This document shows positions 26,572 to 35,777 of a stretch of DNA of 64,000 bases, piece by piece (within the stretch, counting starts at the first letter, position 1; every line of letters begins with the position of its first letter). Source of the DNA: Lewinellaceae bacterium (GTDB lineage Bacteria; Bacteroidota; Bacteroidia; Chitinophagales; Saprospiraceae). The notes below the pieces were generated by a model. It was not told the DNA's origin. It was given only the letters and a program-made list of their open reading frames with translations, and ran no database searches. The stretch is taken from NCBI GenBank assembly GCA_020636135.1, contig JACJYK010000001.1, forward strand, positions 606,501 to 670,500, given 5' to 3'. The position numbers and the translations under genes were made by a program.

Positions 26572-28475
26572 TATTCAATTTTTTTTGAGTTCAATTCAAG
26601 GTGAATCCCAAGGGCATAATTGCGCCCGGGCATAGGCCGGTATTCGACGCTGCGATAGGTGACATTCCATAGGTTGTTCACGCGCAAGAATGAGGTGATT
26701 TGTGTGCTTCCTGTTTTAAGCCGGTAGTCCAGTAATAGATTCCCCAGCGAATAACCACTCAGTTCACCGGCATTCAGGGTGCTGACCTGACTGGTATAGT
26801 GCTGGCGGTATTGTACCTCCAGGTTACGCCACTGCCCTTGAAAGGAAGCAAAGGCCTGATGCCTGGGCACATAAACCAGCTGTGATCCCACCGGCAACAG
26901 CGGTTTTGTTTGAGCAACCTGATTGGTCGAGTGGACCAGATCGTAGCCGGCTTCAACGGTCCACCGGATATGTGGGTGGTTCCTTGTTATTTTGCCCCGT
27001 AATTCCAGGCCGCGGCTCCAGACCCGGGTTAAGTTCTGAGGAGACCAGATGAATTGCCCGGGTAGCGGACTCCAGAGGATCCAGTTCCTGATCTGGCGGG
27101 TATAGGCAGTAACGCTGCTGCTCCATTGGAGACAGGCATTTTTATTTTTCAGGCTTAGGGAAAGCTCCTGACCCCACCCGGACTCGGGCAGGAGGTCCGG
27201 ATTACCTCCCGGCTGCCAATACAGATCATTTAATGTGGGCAAACGGTAGTTTCTGGCACCCTGCCAGTAAACCTGTACACTTTCACGGGGTCGCCAGTGA
27301 AAAGCCAGTGAAGGGGTGGTGGCAATAAGCCGGCCATCCACCAGCTCTTCGCGAAGGAGTCCCTGTGCCTCAAAATCACGAATCCGGTACCGGTATCCGA
27401 TGAAAGGTGACAACCTCCATTGGTGCTTTGGTTTACCATAGACATTGGCTAGCGCCTGCTGCCAGGTTTCTGTTATTCCTGTTTCAATGCGCTGGCTGGG
27501 ATCGAGGTGCCATTGCCAGGTTCCTTCACCAAGAATAGTCCAAAAGTGACTGTCACTGAACTCGCTGGCACGCGGATCGTCGTAGTTCAGGGACTCACGG
27601 TAGACACCGGCGCGTGCGTGCCATGCCATTTTACTGCTCCATTTCGTCCAATGGACTGCCGTCCGCAGGGCCTGATCCTGCTGCTTTGCCTCACTGGTAG
27701 ATTGTTGTGTGGTGGGCGGAATTTCCCGGTCGGCCTGCTGGTACCAGGCATAGACGGATAACAGTTGTTGGTTTTTCAGCTGAAAATGGCCTTCCTGATA
27801 AGCCCCTGATTGCCGGGTAAATGCATGTTCCAGGGTTCTTGATGGCAGATCCGGCCGGATCCGGTACGGGAAGTTATTATTGGCTTGTTGCCAGTAGATG
27901 CGGGTGCGCCCCAGCCATTGCTGTGATCCGTAGCCTGAAGTTACATTTCCCTGCCAGGAGCCAAAGCTGCCCTGTTCGAGGTTTAGATGAAGGCTGTGGT
28001 CTTCGAAATCGGGTACGTTATTGACCTGGACAACGCCACTCACGGCTCCGGAGCCCCATCCGGCGGAATTGCCTCCGTACTGGATGCGGATCTCGTCGGA
28101 AAAGGCCAGTGGGAGCAATGAAAAATCCATTTGGCCCAACATGGGTTGTTCCAGTGGGAGACCATTCCACAAGACACGGGTATGGCCGGCACTGCCTCCC
28201 CGGATGGAAGTGGTGGCGGTATTCCCGGTTCCATAATTTTTAACATACACTCCTCCCTGTTCTGTAAGAAAATCACTCAATGCGCGATGGGTAGTCCCGG
28301 TCAGACGGCGTAAATTCCAAACTTCCTGATGAGATCCCGGCAAGCCATCACGGAGGGACGTACTCACGATCACCGCCTCGGGCAGCTGTTGGATGGTATC
28401 CGCCGGAGACAGTTGCTGTGCAGGGGATTCCTGCATCAGGGTTAACATCAGAATAAGAGCGATCCACCTGGTCAT
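26571..28475 (-). CDS. btuB: TonB-dependent outer-membrane receptor, BtuB-like
   Basis: 634 residues, the size of BtuB-type vitamin receptors. Signal peptide to about MQESPAQ, a TonB-box region (LPEAVIVSTSLRDG), plug domain with GNTATTSIRGGSAGHTRVLW and GAVSGVVQVNN, and a 22-strand-type barrel ending in YALGIHLELNSKK. The length and the cobalamin riboswitch upstream support corrinoid uptake rather than siderophore uptake. The stop overlaps the start of the DUF4465 gene. No BtuF or BtuCD genes are in the window. Confidence 0.88.
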   Translation of the reverse strand: MTRWIALILMLTLMQESPAQQLSPADTIQQLPEAVIVSTSLRDGLPGSHQEVWNLRRLTGTTHRALSDFLTEQGGVYVKNYGTGNTATTSIRGGSAGHTRVLWNGLPLEQPMLGQMDFSLLPLAFSDEIRIQYGGNSAGWGSGAVSGVVQVNNVPDFEDHSLHLNLEQGSFGSWQGNVTSGYGSQQWLGRTRIYWQQANNNFPYRIRPDLPSRTLEHAFTRQSGAYQEGHFQLKNQQLLSVYAWYQQADREIPPTTQQSTSEAKQQDQALRTAVHWTKWSSKMAWHARAGVYRESLNYDDPRASEFSDSHFWTILGEGTWQWHLDPSQRIETGITETWQQALANVYGKPKHQWRLSPFIGYRYRIRDFEAQGLLREELVDGRLIATTPSLAFHWRPRESVQVYWQGARNYRLPTLNDLYWQPGGNPDLLPESGWGQELSLSLKNKNACLQWSSSVTAYTRQIRNWILWSPLPGQFIWSPQNLTRVWSRGLELRGKITRNHPHIRWTVEAGYDLVHSTNQVAQTKPLLPVGSQLVYVPRHQAFASFQGQWRNLEVQYRQHYTSQVSTLNAGELSGYSLGNLLLDYRLKTGSTQITSFLRVNNLWNVTYRSVEYRPMPGRNYALGIHLELNSKKIE

Positions 28476-28611
28476 CCAGCAGATTGTTAGTTCCTTGCGA
28501 CGTATCTGAGGAAGGCAGGGAATGGAGTTGTCGGAAGAAGTCAGGACTTGAATACCTGGTTAACCGATGGATTCCCGGCTTTTCCTCCGAAAGCCTAATG
28601 AATTAATAGAT

Positions 28612-28790
28612 CATATTGGCAGGTCTTCTGGCTCGTTCCACCTCCGGCACCTTCCCATTCCGCTTAGATGTGGAACAGTGGTCTGATTGCCGTCGGCAAT
28701 GAAGGAACTTACAGCAGCGGGGACTGCTCCGGATTTTCACCGGATTCCCTTTTCAGGCTCACCACGGATATGTGGTGATGCCACCAATGA
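28612..28790 (-). ncRNA. Cobalamin (B12) riboswitch
   Basis: On the minus strand the B12 box AGCCAGAAGACCTGCC is perfect (28618-28633). Upstream of it are the other conserved pieces: GGTGAAAATCCGG, AGCAGTCCCCGCTGCTGTAA and CCACTGT, in the proper order. The element ends about 140 bp before the receptor start. It should shut off the receptor and the DUF4465 gene when cobalamin is present. Ends are approximate. Confidence 0.95.
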
Positions 28791-28810
28791 GCATGCAAAA
28801 TAAGTCTGCG

Positions 28811-28824
28811 TGCACATATGTGCA
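28811..28824. promoter_or_regulatory. Perfect 14-bp palindrome upstream of the B12 riboswitch
   Basis: TGCACATATGTGCA is fully self-complementary and lies about 20 bp before the riboswitch on its promoter side. It could be a protein-binding site overlapping the promoter; this is an inference from position only. Confidence 0.4.
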
Positions 28825-28871
28825 TCCCGCATGAGACACATTAACATTTATAATTATCCGGACGATCTCAA

Positions 28872-30572
28872 TTACCGGGAATTGGCCACCAGAAATCCCA
28901 GGACATAAACCAGGGGAGCATTCCAGTTGATGCATATTTCATTTGATGCATAACTGGGCTGCTGGTCCACATAACATTGCATGGGCGCCGCCTTAGCCGG
29001 ATAGACGGCTCCACTGCGGGTATCCTGGAGAAACTGGTTGGGTCCGCCGGCGAGCAAACCGGGTACCGGATCGATAACGGCATCGGCTCCACTCTGACGG
29101 TGATGGATATGCATGGGCGGCTTGGTTCCGGATCCCGTAAGGAATGAATAACCTGTAGCATTCTTTCCAAAGATGTAATCGTTAATCTCAATGACTCCAT
29201 TGAGATAGGCCTTATTTTTGGTCAGCCGGTATGCTTCCGCCAGAATCATGGCTGCATCCAATTCATCACTGTTGGAGCCCCAGTGAAATGTACTCAGTGG
29301 CTGGCGGTAATCCAGTGTGTCCATGGAGTGCAGCAGCTCGTCAGCCTTTGCAGTAAGAGCGTTTTGCATCCTGCTTGCCATATCCGCAGGTAATCCCTGG
29401 CTGTTACGCAGGAGACTGAAGGTGCCCAGGTCGCCCTGAAACCATTGCCAGTTGGCGCCATAGCGGTAGGTAATTGGATTTTTACGGGTACTGATAACCT
29501 CAAGATACAAAGGATCACGGGTAGCTAACCACAATTCAGCAGCAGCCCAGTAACGTTCGTCGGCAAAGTCGCGGTCACCGTATTCCCCGGTGGAGACATC
29601 GGCCGGGTTTCGAAATACAACATCCGGGTGCTTGTGATCCCATTCCCAAGCCTTTTTAGCCACTGCCAGACATTGATTGGCAAATGCAGGATCGACACTC
29701 AGGTAGATGCGGTAAGCCTGAGCCATGCATGCAGCAAAATTTAAGGTTGCACCGGTTCCTTTGCCTACGACATACCGTTGACTGATAGCTTTGTCGGGCA
29801 TGACAAATCCTTCGAATCGTTTCGTCGTAATTTTGTGAAAACAGCCTCCGTCGGTATCCTGCATGGTGCTTAGCCAATCAAGCTCGTACCGCAATTCATC
29901 GAGCAGATCGTTTCTGTTATTTTGTGACTCCGGAATGTCCAGGGTGCCATCTGCCAGCAGATCCGGGTATTCTTCAGCGAGCGCGAGCATAATGCCTGCA
30001 GAGAAGGCACCATTAAGGGTGTATTTATTGTAGTCGCCGGCATCATACCAGCCGCCGGGTGATGCATATTGACCGTCCGCATGGCCAGAAGAGGGATCAA
30101 ATATCAATGTTGTGTCCGGATGCGCCGCGCGTCGTGACCATTTGCCGGCATGACTGGCTGCCAATGGGGTAGACATCCGAAGGTAGTAAAAACCTTTGGT
30201 TGCTGCTTTCAGGGCAGGATCAAATACGCTTTGTGCGATCTGGAAAACAGGTGAATAACCCAGCCCTTCCACAAAGAGCCGGAAAGAGCCGGTAGTGGTA
30301 AATGCGGAAAAATCGGCATAGCTCAGCACTTCTCCGGACAACCCGCTCATAGGCCCTGGCGAAAGAGTGCCTGAAAAGACCTCTTTGTCCTGGTCATCTC
30401 TTAACGAGAATTTCTCCCCGGCCTTTGCAGTGACAACGGCGCGCTTCACATTTTCAGGTAAGTAGCCGATCTGATTCAGACGATACGGATCATTAAGTTG
30501 TTCGTTTTGAGCTGTTGTACAGAACGGCTGAAGCGCCAGAATTAGGAAGGTTAGTTGGAGATAACTTTTCAT
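28872..30572 (-). CDS. Glycoside hydrolase family 9 endoglucanase
   Basis: 566 residues from the ATG at 30572, which gives a clean signal peptide (MKSYLQLTFLILALQPF...TTAQ). The frame is open about 77 codons further upstream, but that part overlaps the divergent methionine aminopeptidase gene and is not signal-like. N-terminal Ig-like CelD_N domain (RLNQIGYLPENVKRAVVT), then the (alpha/alpha)6 barrel: catalytic Asp pair in GGWYDAGDYNKYTLNG (about residue 181), His in MHIHHRQSGAD (about 491), acid Glu in YASNEICINWNAPLVY (about 546). It cleaves beta-1,4-glucan and complements the GH3 enzyme. Confidence 0.93.
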   Translation of the reverse strand: MKSYLQLTFLILALQPFCTTAQNEQLNDPYRLNQIGYLPENVKRAVVTAKAGEKFSLRDDQDKEVFSGTLSPGPMSGLSGEVLSYADFSAFTTTGSFRLFVEGLGYSPVFQIAQSVFDPALKAATKGFYYLRMSTPLAASHAGKWSRRAAHPDTTLIFDPSSGHADGQYASPGGWYDAGDYNKYTLNGAFSAGIMLALAEEYPDLLADGTLDIPESQNNRNDLLDELRYELDWLSTMQDTDGGCFHKITTKRFEGFVMPDKAISQRYVVGKGTGATLNFAACMAQAYRIYLSVDPAFANQCLAVAKKAWEWDHKHPDVVFRNPADVSTGEYGDRDFADERYWAAAELWLATRDPLYLEVISTRKNPITYRYGANWQWFQGDLGTFSLLRNSQGLPADMASRMQNALTAKADELLHSMDTLDYRQPLSTFHWGSNSDELDAAMILAEAYRLTKNKAYLNGVIEINDYIFGKNATGYSFLTGSGTKPPMHIHHRQSGADAVIDPVPGLLAGGPNQFLQDTRSGAVYPAKAAPMQCYVDQQPSYASNEICINWNAPLVYVLGFLVANSR

Positions 30573-30693
30573 GATCACTCGCATGTGTTTATCCGGAGAT
30601 AGCTCGGGTATGAACTGAAAGTTATGCAAATCATCTGGAAATACCCCTTTCTGATCAACCGACCTCCGGAATCTGGTGTTAATTGAAAAAAAC

Positions 30694-31455
30694 ATGTCCC
30701 TACAGACACCACGAGACTGGGAAGGTATGGCTGCAATCGCCCGCATTGTAGCGGATACCCTGCAGCAGATGAAAGCCCTGGCGAAGCCCGGGATGAGTAC
30801 CAAGGAATTGGATGATTTGGGTTCCCGTCTGCTTAAAGATCAGGGGGCAAGATCTGCCCCCACCAAAGATTATCACTTTCCCGGAGCCACCTGTATCAGT
30901 GTGAATCATCAGGTCGCACACGGAATACCTTCTTCGGCAGTGATCCTGCAGGAAGGTGATTTGATTAACATCGACGTATCGGCCGAAAAGGATGGTTATT
31001 ACGGGGACAATGGGGCATCATTCATTTTGGGTGTTGATCATAAGGGGTTATCCCCACTGGTTGCCGCATCGCAGACCATCCTGATGGGCGCCATCTACCG
31101 GATCCGTGCCGGGCAGAAAATCTCGGAAACCGGAAAGTACATCGAACAGCAGGCCCGTAAAATGGGGTTTGCCACCATCTGCAACCTTACGGGCCATGGG
31201 ATCGGCCGTAAACTGCACGAAGAGCCTCGCGAGATCCCCAATTATTTTGACCGCTTTAACCGTCAGCGCTTTAAGAAAAACACCACAGTGGCCATCGAAA
31301 CGTTCATATCAACCAAGGCAAAGGTCGTGGAGGAGTTACATGACGGCTGGACGTTGGCTACCATGGACGGCAGCTATGTTGCCCAGCACGAACATACCAT
31401 TGTGGTGACCGATGGAGCTCCGGTCATTTTAACCCTGAATAATGGAATCGCATGA
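30694..31455 (+). CDS. map: Type I methionine aminopeptidase
   Basis: 253 residues from the ATG at 30694; a GTG at 30676 is in frame but less likely. Removes the initiator Met from nascent proteins. Metal ligands are visible: NHQVAHGIP (His), INIDVSAEKDGYYGDNG (two Asp), GHGIGRKLHEEP (His), VAIETF (Glu), QHEHTIVV (Glu). Length matches MetAP type I. It has an ATGA overlap with the DinB-like gene downstream. Confidence 0.95.
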   Translation: MSLQTPRDWEGMAAIARIVADTLQQMKALAKPGMSTKELDDLGSRLLKDQGARSAPTKDYHFPGATCISVNHQVAHGIPSSAVILQEGDLINIDVSAEKDGYYGDNGASFILGVDHKGLSPLVAASQTILMGAIYRIRAGQKISETGKYIEQQARKMGFATICNLTGHGIGRKLHEEPREIPNYFDRFNRQRFKKNTTVAIETFISTKAKVVEELHDGWTLATMDGSYVAQHEHTIVVTDGAPVILTLNNGIA

Positions 31456-31982
31456 TCACGCACAGTTTTCACCACGCACTACGCATTATTGAAGAACTGG
31501 ATCGTAACCGTCAGGTATTCCGTAACTTGTTGAGTGGTGTACCGCATGAGATGCAGACCTGGCGTCCGGGGCCTGATAAGTGGAACTTGCTGGAGATCAT
31601 CTGTCATTTGCGCGATGAGGAAAAGGAAGATTTCCGCATCCGTGTACAGATGGTACTGGAAGATCCCGATCAAACCTTGCCTGCAATCGATCCGGTAGGT
31701 TGGGTTCAATCCCGGCATTATGGGGACCAGGACTTTGAGGTTGTCTTGAATTCCTTTTTAGCAGAACGTAAACGGTCGGTGGACTGGCTGCAATCACTGC
31801 AGGATCCTCCCTGGCATCATGAACATGTTCACCCAACCGCCGGCATACGGTCAGCACGGTTGTTTTTTACCAACTGGCTGGCACATGATTATCTCCACAT
31901 CCGGCAGATCACTCGATTGAAATACGATTACCTGCATGCCATGACCGGGGTCGCCCTGGATTATGCTGGGAAGTGGGTTTAA
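31452..31982 (+). CDS. DinB-like four-helix bundle protein
   Basis: 176 residues. The arrangement WNLLEIICHLRDEEKEDFRIRV, then FFTNWLAHDYLHIRQITRLK, gives the His triad (HLRDEE and HDYLHIRQ) of the DinB/YfiT metal-binding fold. Such proteins are putative thiol-dependent transferases or hydrolases; the substrate is unknown. It is translationally coupled to map through a 4-bp overlap. Confidence 0.85.
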   Translation: MITHSFHHALRIIEELDRNRQVFRNLLSGVPHEMQTWRPGPDKWNLLEIICHLRDEEKEDFRIRVQMVLEDPDQTLPAIDPVGWVQSRHYGDQDFEVVLNSFLAERKRSVDWLQSLQDPPWHHEHVHPTAGIRSARLFFTNWLAHDYLHIRQITRLKYDYLHAMTGVALDYAGKWV

Positions 31983-32065
31983 TCAATAAGAAGAAAGACA
32001 TTTGATAGGGTGCCCGGGGTGTAAGATCGTCCGGATTTATTACTTTCAACAAAAAGTATAACATC

Positions 32066-33040
32066 ATGACGAAATCTATAAACCGTAAGGAATTCATCCG
32101 GTTATCCACCGCTGCCGCATTATCAATACCCATGTGGTCCCTGGTCAGCTGTAAATCAAATGACGGCCAAACCCAGGCGGATCATGCGATGGAGGAGGAT
32201 ATGGCAGATCCGCCCTATGCCAGTCATCCCGGACTTCAGCTTTATACCGTCCGGGAATTGTTTGCCAAGGACCCGGATGGCACCCTGCAGCAATTGGCGA
32301 ATATGGGCATAAAACAGCTCGAATTTTACGATGCCACGGCTTTGAAAACCTATGTGCCCAAGGTGAAAGACCTGGGTATGGAAGTCATCAGCACCCATTT
32401 TTTACCCGGACTGATCACCGGAAACTGGGGGCCCGCAGAAGGTGGTATGACACCTCCGGAAAACTATTCCTTCGATCAAATGATTGAAGATTGTGCTTCC
32501 AATGGCGTGAAATATGCAGGAATCGCATTCCTTTTCCCCTGGGACCGTACCTCACTGGACGACTACAAGCACATTGCCGAAATGGCCAATAAAGCCGGCG
32601 AGAAAAGCAAAGCCTCCGGCGTACAGTTGTATTACCATAACCATTCATTCGAATTTAAACCCACCGACGGTACCACACCTTTTGTGGAAATGATGAAAAT
32701 CATGGATCCCAATCTGGTAAAACTGGAACTGGATCTTTTCTGGGCTACCATCAGCGGCAATGACCCAGCTGCCATGATCACCAAATATTCCGACCGGGTC
32801 ATCATGATGCACCTGAAAGACCTCAAAGCAGGTACTCCTCTGGATACCGATACGATGAATGTTGACCCCGGCGCATTTCAGGCCATGGGTGATGGAATCA
32901 TTGATTTCAAACAGGTCCTGACGGCCGCCCATGCTGCCCATGTACCCTATGGATTTATCGAACAAGACCAGTCTCCGGAACGTCCGGTGATGGAATCCAT
33001 CCAGCGGAGCCTTACTTATCTGAAAGGATTGGGGATGTAA
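32066..33040 (+). CDS. Sugar phosphate isomerase/epimerase family lipoprotein
   Basis: 324 residues. It starts MTKSINRKEFIRLSTAAALS with a Tat-like KEF pattern and a lipobox-like WSLVSC. The remainder is a TIM barrel of the xylose isomerase-like family: HPGLQLYTVRELFAKDP, KYAGIAFLFPWDRT, GVQLYYHNHSFEFKP (His), KLELDLFWATISG (Glu/Asp), VIMMHLKDLKAG and GFIEQDQSP (Glu). Expected in the periplasm, acting on a sugar. The real substrate is unknown. It is not coupled to its neighbours. Confidence 0.88.
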   Translation: MTKSINRKEFIRLSTAAALSIPMWSLVSCKSNDGQTQADHAMEEDMADPPYASHPGLQLYTVRELFAKDPDGTLQQLANMGIKQLEFYDATALKTYVPKVKDLGMEVISTHFLPGLITGNWGPAEGGMTPPENYSFDQMIEDCASNGVKYAGIAFLFPWDRTSLDDYKHIAEMANKAGEKSKASGVQLYYHNHSFEFKPTDGTTPFVEMMKIMDPNLVKLELDLFWATISGNDPAAMITKYSDRVIMMHLKDLKAGTPLDTDTMNVDPGAFQAMGDGIIDFKQVLTAAHAAHVPYGFIEQDQSPERPVMESIQRSLTYLKGLGM

Positions 33041-33112
33041 AGGCTACCATACGGTATTGATGGATATGCTGTGAAACCCTCCCGGTAATTGATACCCTGC
33101 CAGGCTTCCGTG

Positions 33113-34018
33113 CTATTGATCGGACTGGGTCTGAATGCGGTAGGCATCCACGTTATTGCCATAAAAAGTGGGTACCAGAACCAGGTTCATGGCCGGGATG
33201 GTGGTTATATCCGCAGCGTTGATATCCAGGTTCTTGATGTCCAATACCTTTTCTTTCTGCCAGTCGTTGGTGACTGCATAGATCTCGCCATTCCAGTTTG
33301 AGATCAGCAGATTGTCCCCAAAAGGAGCGATGCCATCGCCTCCGGGCAGTTCATCCAGAACCGGATTAACCCTTTTAGTAGTCAGGTCTACCGTAAATAC
33401 TTGTCCGATGTCAAATCCGGCTACCAGCAATTTGTCTCCTTCTACCAACAAGCCATTCGGGCCACCCAGCAGGGTATCCTGCAGGAAGAGGGTAACATCT
33501 TCGCCCTCGAGGGAATAGATGGTGTTGGTATTCGTGTCACTGACATACACCCGGCCATTTTGATCTACAGCGATGTCATTGAGAAAGGTCGCTCCCGGTA
33601 CTTCATAAGTAGCCAGTATCTTACCGGACAGAATATCAATTTTAACGATCCGGGAAATATCCGCTACGTATAGATACTCGCCATAAAGACCCATGCCTTT
33701 GGGGCCGTTCAGATCGGTAACCCATTTACGATCGATGATCTTTCCGTCCAGCCCGACTTTCGCTATGAAGCCATCCCCGTCCCTGGCATCTGTCGGCACT
33801 TTGCCGATGCAGGCTACATACAGAATATTGTACGTTTCGTCGTAGAGAACACTTTCCGAGGTTGTTAATAAGGTGTCCGACTTCCAGGCCGGAGTCAGGA
33901 TAATGGTCTCTTTGGTATCCGGAGGAAGCGGTGTCGATTTTTCAGGCTTATTGTTCGTACAACCAATCAAGAGGGAAGCCAGGATTCCCGGTATGGATAA
34001 TAATCGTAAGGATCGCAT
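33113..34018 (-). CDS. SMP-30/gluconolactonase-like beta-propeller lipoprotein
   Basis: 301 residues from the ATG at 34018 (MRSLRLLSIPGILASLLIGC), which gives a proper lipoprotein signal; the frame also has an ATG at 34054 that would spoil it. Six-bladed propeller pattern: NGPKGMGLYGEYLYVADISR, TFLNDIAVDQNGRVYVSDTN, GGPNGLLVEGDKLLVAGFD, GDGIAPFGDNLLISNW. The NDI and SD motifs resemble the SMP-30 metal site. Likely a lactonase or a sugar-binding propeller. Divergent from the nucleoside hydrolase. Confidence 0.82.
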   Translation of the reverse strand: MRSLRLLSIPGILASLLIGCTNNKPEKSTPLPPDTKETIILTPAWKSDTLLTTSESVLYDETYNILYVACIGKVPTDARDGDGFIAKVGLDGKIIDRKWVTDLNGPKGMGLYGEYLYVADISRIVKIDILSGKILATYEVPGATFLNDIAVDQNGRVYVSDTNTNTIYSLEGEDVTLFLQDTLLGGPNGLLVEGDKLLVAGFDIGQVFTVDLTTKRVNPVLDELPGGDGIAPFGDNLLISNWNGEIYAVTNDWQKEKVLDIKNLDINAADITTIPAMNLVLVPTFYGNNVDAYRIQTQSDQ

Positions 34019-34112
34019 GAAGGTAATGATTTGATGAATTTGACAGAAAAACAAGCGGGGTGGGGCGGATGTTGACGAGGGTTTCGTAATTTTTACTCAA
34101 ACTGGTAATGAG

Positions 34113-35096
34113 ATGAATCATTGGATAATTGTTGGAGCTCTTTTATTGTCAGGGTTTGCCTGTCAGCAACCGTCAGGTGAAGTTCAGAGCACTTCGGTGA
34201 AACGTATTCCGGTCCTTTTCGATACGGATGCCAACAATGAGCTGGATGACCAGCATGCACTGGCTTATCTCTTGTTTAACGACCAGACATTTGATATTCG
34301 TGGTATTTCCGTGAATTCAACCTTTAATGGCAGCACGATCCAACAACAATACGATGAAGCGCGGAGGATCATGGACCTGTGTGCAGCTCCTGCAACCATG
34401 CCCTTGTTGATGGGAGCGGACTCCGGATTTTTGAAGATCAGATCCCACCTCGATGCACCGGATTACGATGGTCATGAAGCGGTGGAATTTATTATTAATG
34501 AGATCCGGAATACGGACTCGATGGTGGTGATTGCCGTAGGTAAACTGACCAATATTGCCCTGGCCGTTCAAAAAGCGCCCGACATTGTCTCCCGTTTTCG
34601 CCTGGTCTGGCTGGGATCCAATTACCCGGAACCAGGAGAATACAACCAGGTCAATGATACGGCTGCACTATCCTTCTTGCTTAAAACAGACCTTCCCTTT
34701 GAAATCGTGACGGTTCGGTACGGCAAACCTTCAGGCACAGATGCCGTCAAGGTGACACGGGAGGAGATTTTACAGCACCTCGGAGGAAAAGGACCGCAAA
34801 TGGAAACTCCGGTTACCGGTCGACACGGAGGAACATTTAACACGTTTGGGGATTATTCCGTGAACCTGTTTGATCATGCCGAAATGTACGGTGATCCGCC
34901 TTCACGGGCGTTGTTTGATCTGGCGGCAGTTGCCATTGTCAAGAACCCATCCTGGGCACATCTGCATTTTATCCCTGCACCCAGATTGGTCGATGGCAAT
35001 TGGGTGGATCAACCGGAAAATCCCCGTCACATCGGCGTGTGGGAAGATTTTGCCCGCGACAGCATCATTCAGGACTTGTTTTCATCGGTTCCATAA
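34113..35096 (+). CDS. Inosine-uridine-preferring nucleoside hydrolase family protein
   Basis: 327 residues. Lipoprotein signal (IVVGALLLSGFAC-like: IIVGALLLSGFAC), then the calcium-binding signature PVLFDTDANNELDDQHA at about residues 33-49, and VVIAVGKLTNIALAVQKAP. The family cleaves the N-glycosidic bond of nucleosides; exported relatives act on extracellular nucleosides or on other ribosides. Its 3' end is eight bases before the start of the next gene, suggesting co-transcription. Confidence 0.88.
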   Translation: MNHWIIVGALLLSGFACQQPSGEVQSTSVKRIPVLFDTDANNELDDQHALAYLLFNDQTFDIRGISVNSTFNGSTIQQQYDEARRIMDLCAAPATMPLLMGADSGFLKIRSHLDAPDYDGHEAVEFIINEIRNTDSMVVIAVGKLTNIALAVQKAPDIVSRFRLVWLGSNYPEPGEYNQVNDTAALSFLLKTDLPFEIVTVRYGKPSGTDAVKVTREEILQHLGGKGPQMETPVTGRHGGTFNTFGDYSVNLFDHAEMYGDPPSRALFDLAAVAIVKNPSWAHLHFIPAPRLVDGNWVDQPENPRHIGVWEDFARDSIIQDLFSSVP

Positions 35097-35104
35097 TTTC
35101 GGAA

Positions 35105-35665
35105 ATGCAGGGACCGCATTGGATAAGGTATTTTCATTTGCTGTTACTATGGATAGGACTCCAACAGGTAGTCACAGGACAGGCTGATGCCAAATTTCAC
35201 GTGGGTATCGAGCAGGATGTGGTCCCCTATGCCACAGGAGGTTATTTTGCCGGTGTCTGGCTGGGTAGAGGCCATTGGAAAACCCGCTTGCTGCATGTCA
35301 AGGCGACCAAGCCGGATTTTCTGCTGGCGGATGGCTTTACGGATAATGTGATCAAAGCCTATGCGATCGTGCTGGATTATAATTTGTCCACTTTTTCAAA
35401 GGGCTGGTGGCTGGGTGGCGGATTAGTCCGCTGGGATGCGTCGATCCGGTCTGCTCGTGATGGCATAAGTGCAGACTACCGGCTACACCTGGTGCATGGA
35501 TCGCTGGGATATCATTTTCCATTGAGATATCATTTTTATATCAGCCCCTGGGCAGGCATGCATTTTAAGGTCACCGGACCCGGGGATGTGGCATTCTCCG
35601 CGGGCAATTACCGGATACCATTTCTGAATCCGGAGGCATCCATCAAGCTGGGCTGGTTTTTTTGA
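35105..35665 (+). CDS. Small exported beta-barrel-like protein, uncharacterised
   Basis: 186 residues from the ATG at 35105; the frame is open upstream inside the nucleoside hydrolase gene but that part is in the wrong frame to be real. A signal peptide (LLLLWIGLQQVVTGQ) is followed by alternating hydrophobic strands rich in Gly and aromatic residues (GGYFAGVWLGRGHWKTRLL; WWLGGGLVRWDASI; YHFYISPWAGMHFKV) and ends in IKLGWFF, a typical outer-membrane beta-barrel C-terminus. Function unknown. Confidence 0.7.
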   Translation: MQGPHWIRYFHLLLLWIGLQQVVTGQADAKFHVGIEQDVVPYATGGYFAGVWLGRGHWKTRLLHVKATKPDFLLADGFTDNVIKAYAIVLDYNLSTFSKGWWLGGGLVRWDASIRSARDGISADYRLHLVHGSLGYHFPLRYHFYISPWAGMHFKVTGPGDVAFSAGNYRIPFLNPEASIKLGWFF

Positions 35666-35777
35666 ACGGGAAGGACCGGTCTTTAAGCCGATAAATGGAG
35701 GTCTATATCTAATTTTGATACAAAGGGCATCGTGTGGCGATTTCTAATCAATAAATTGGTCATCTAAATAAGCATCA

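Noticed and set aside
30573..30803. N-terminal extension of the GH9 enzyme up to 30803
   Set aside because: It overlaps the divergent aminopeptidase gene and hides the signal peptide starting at 30572.
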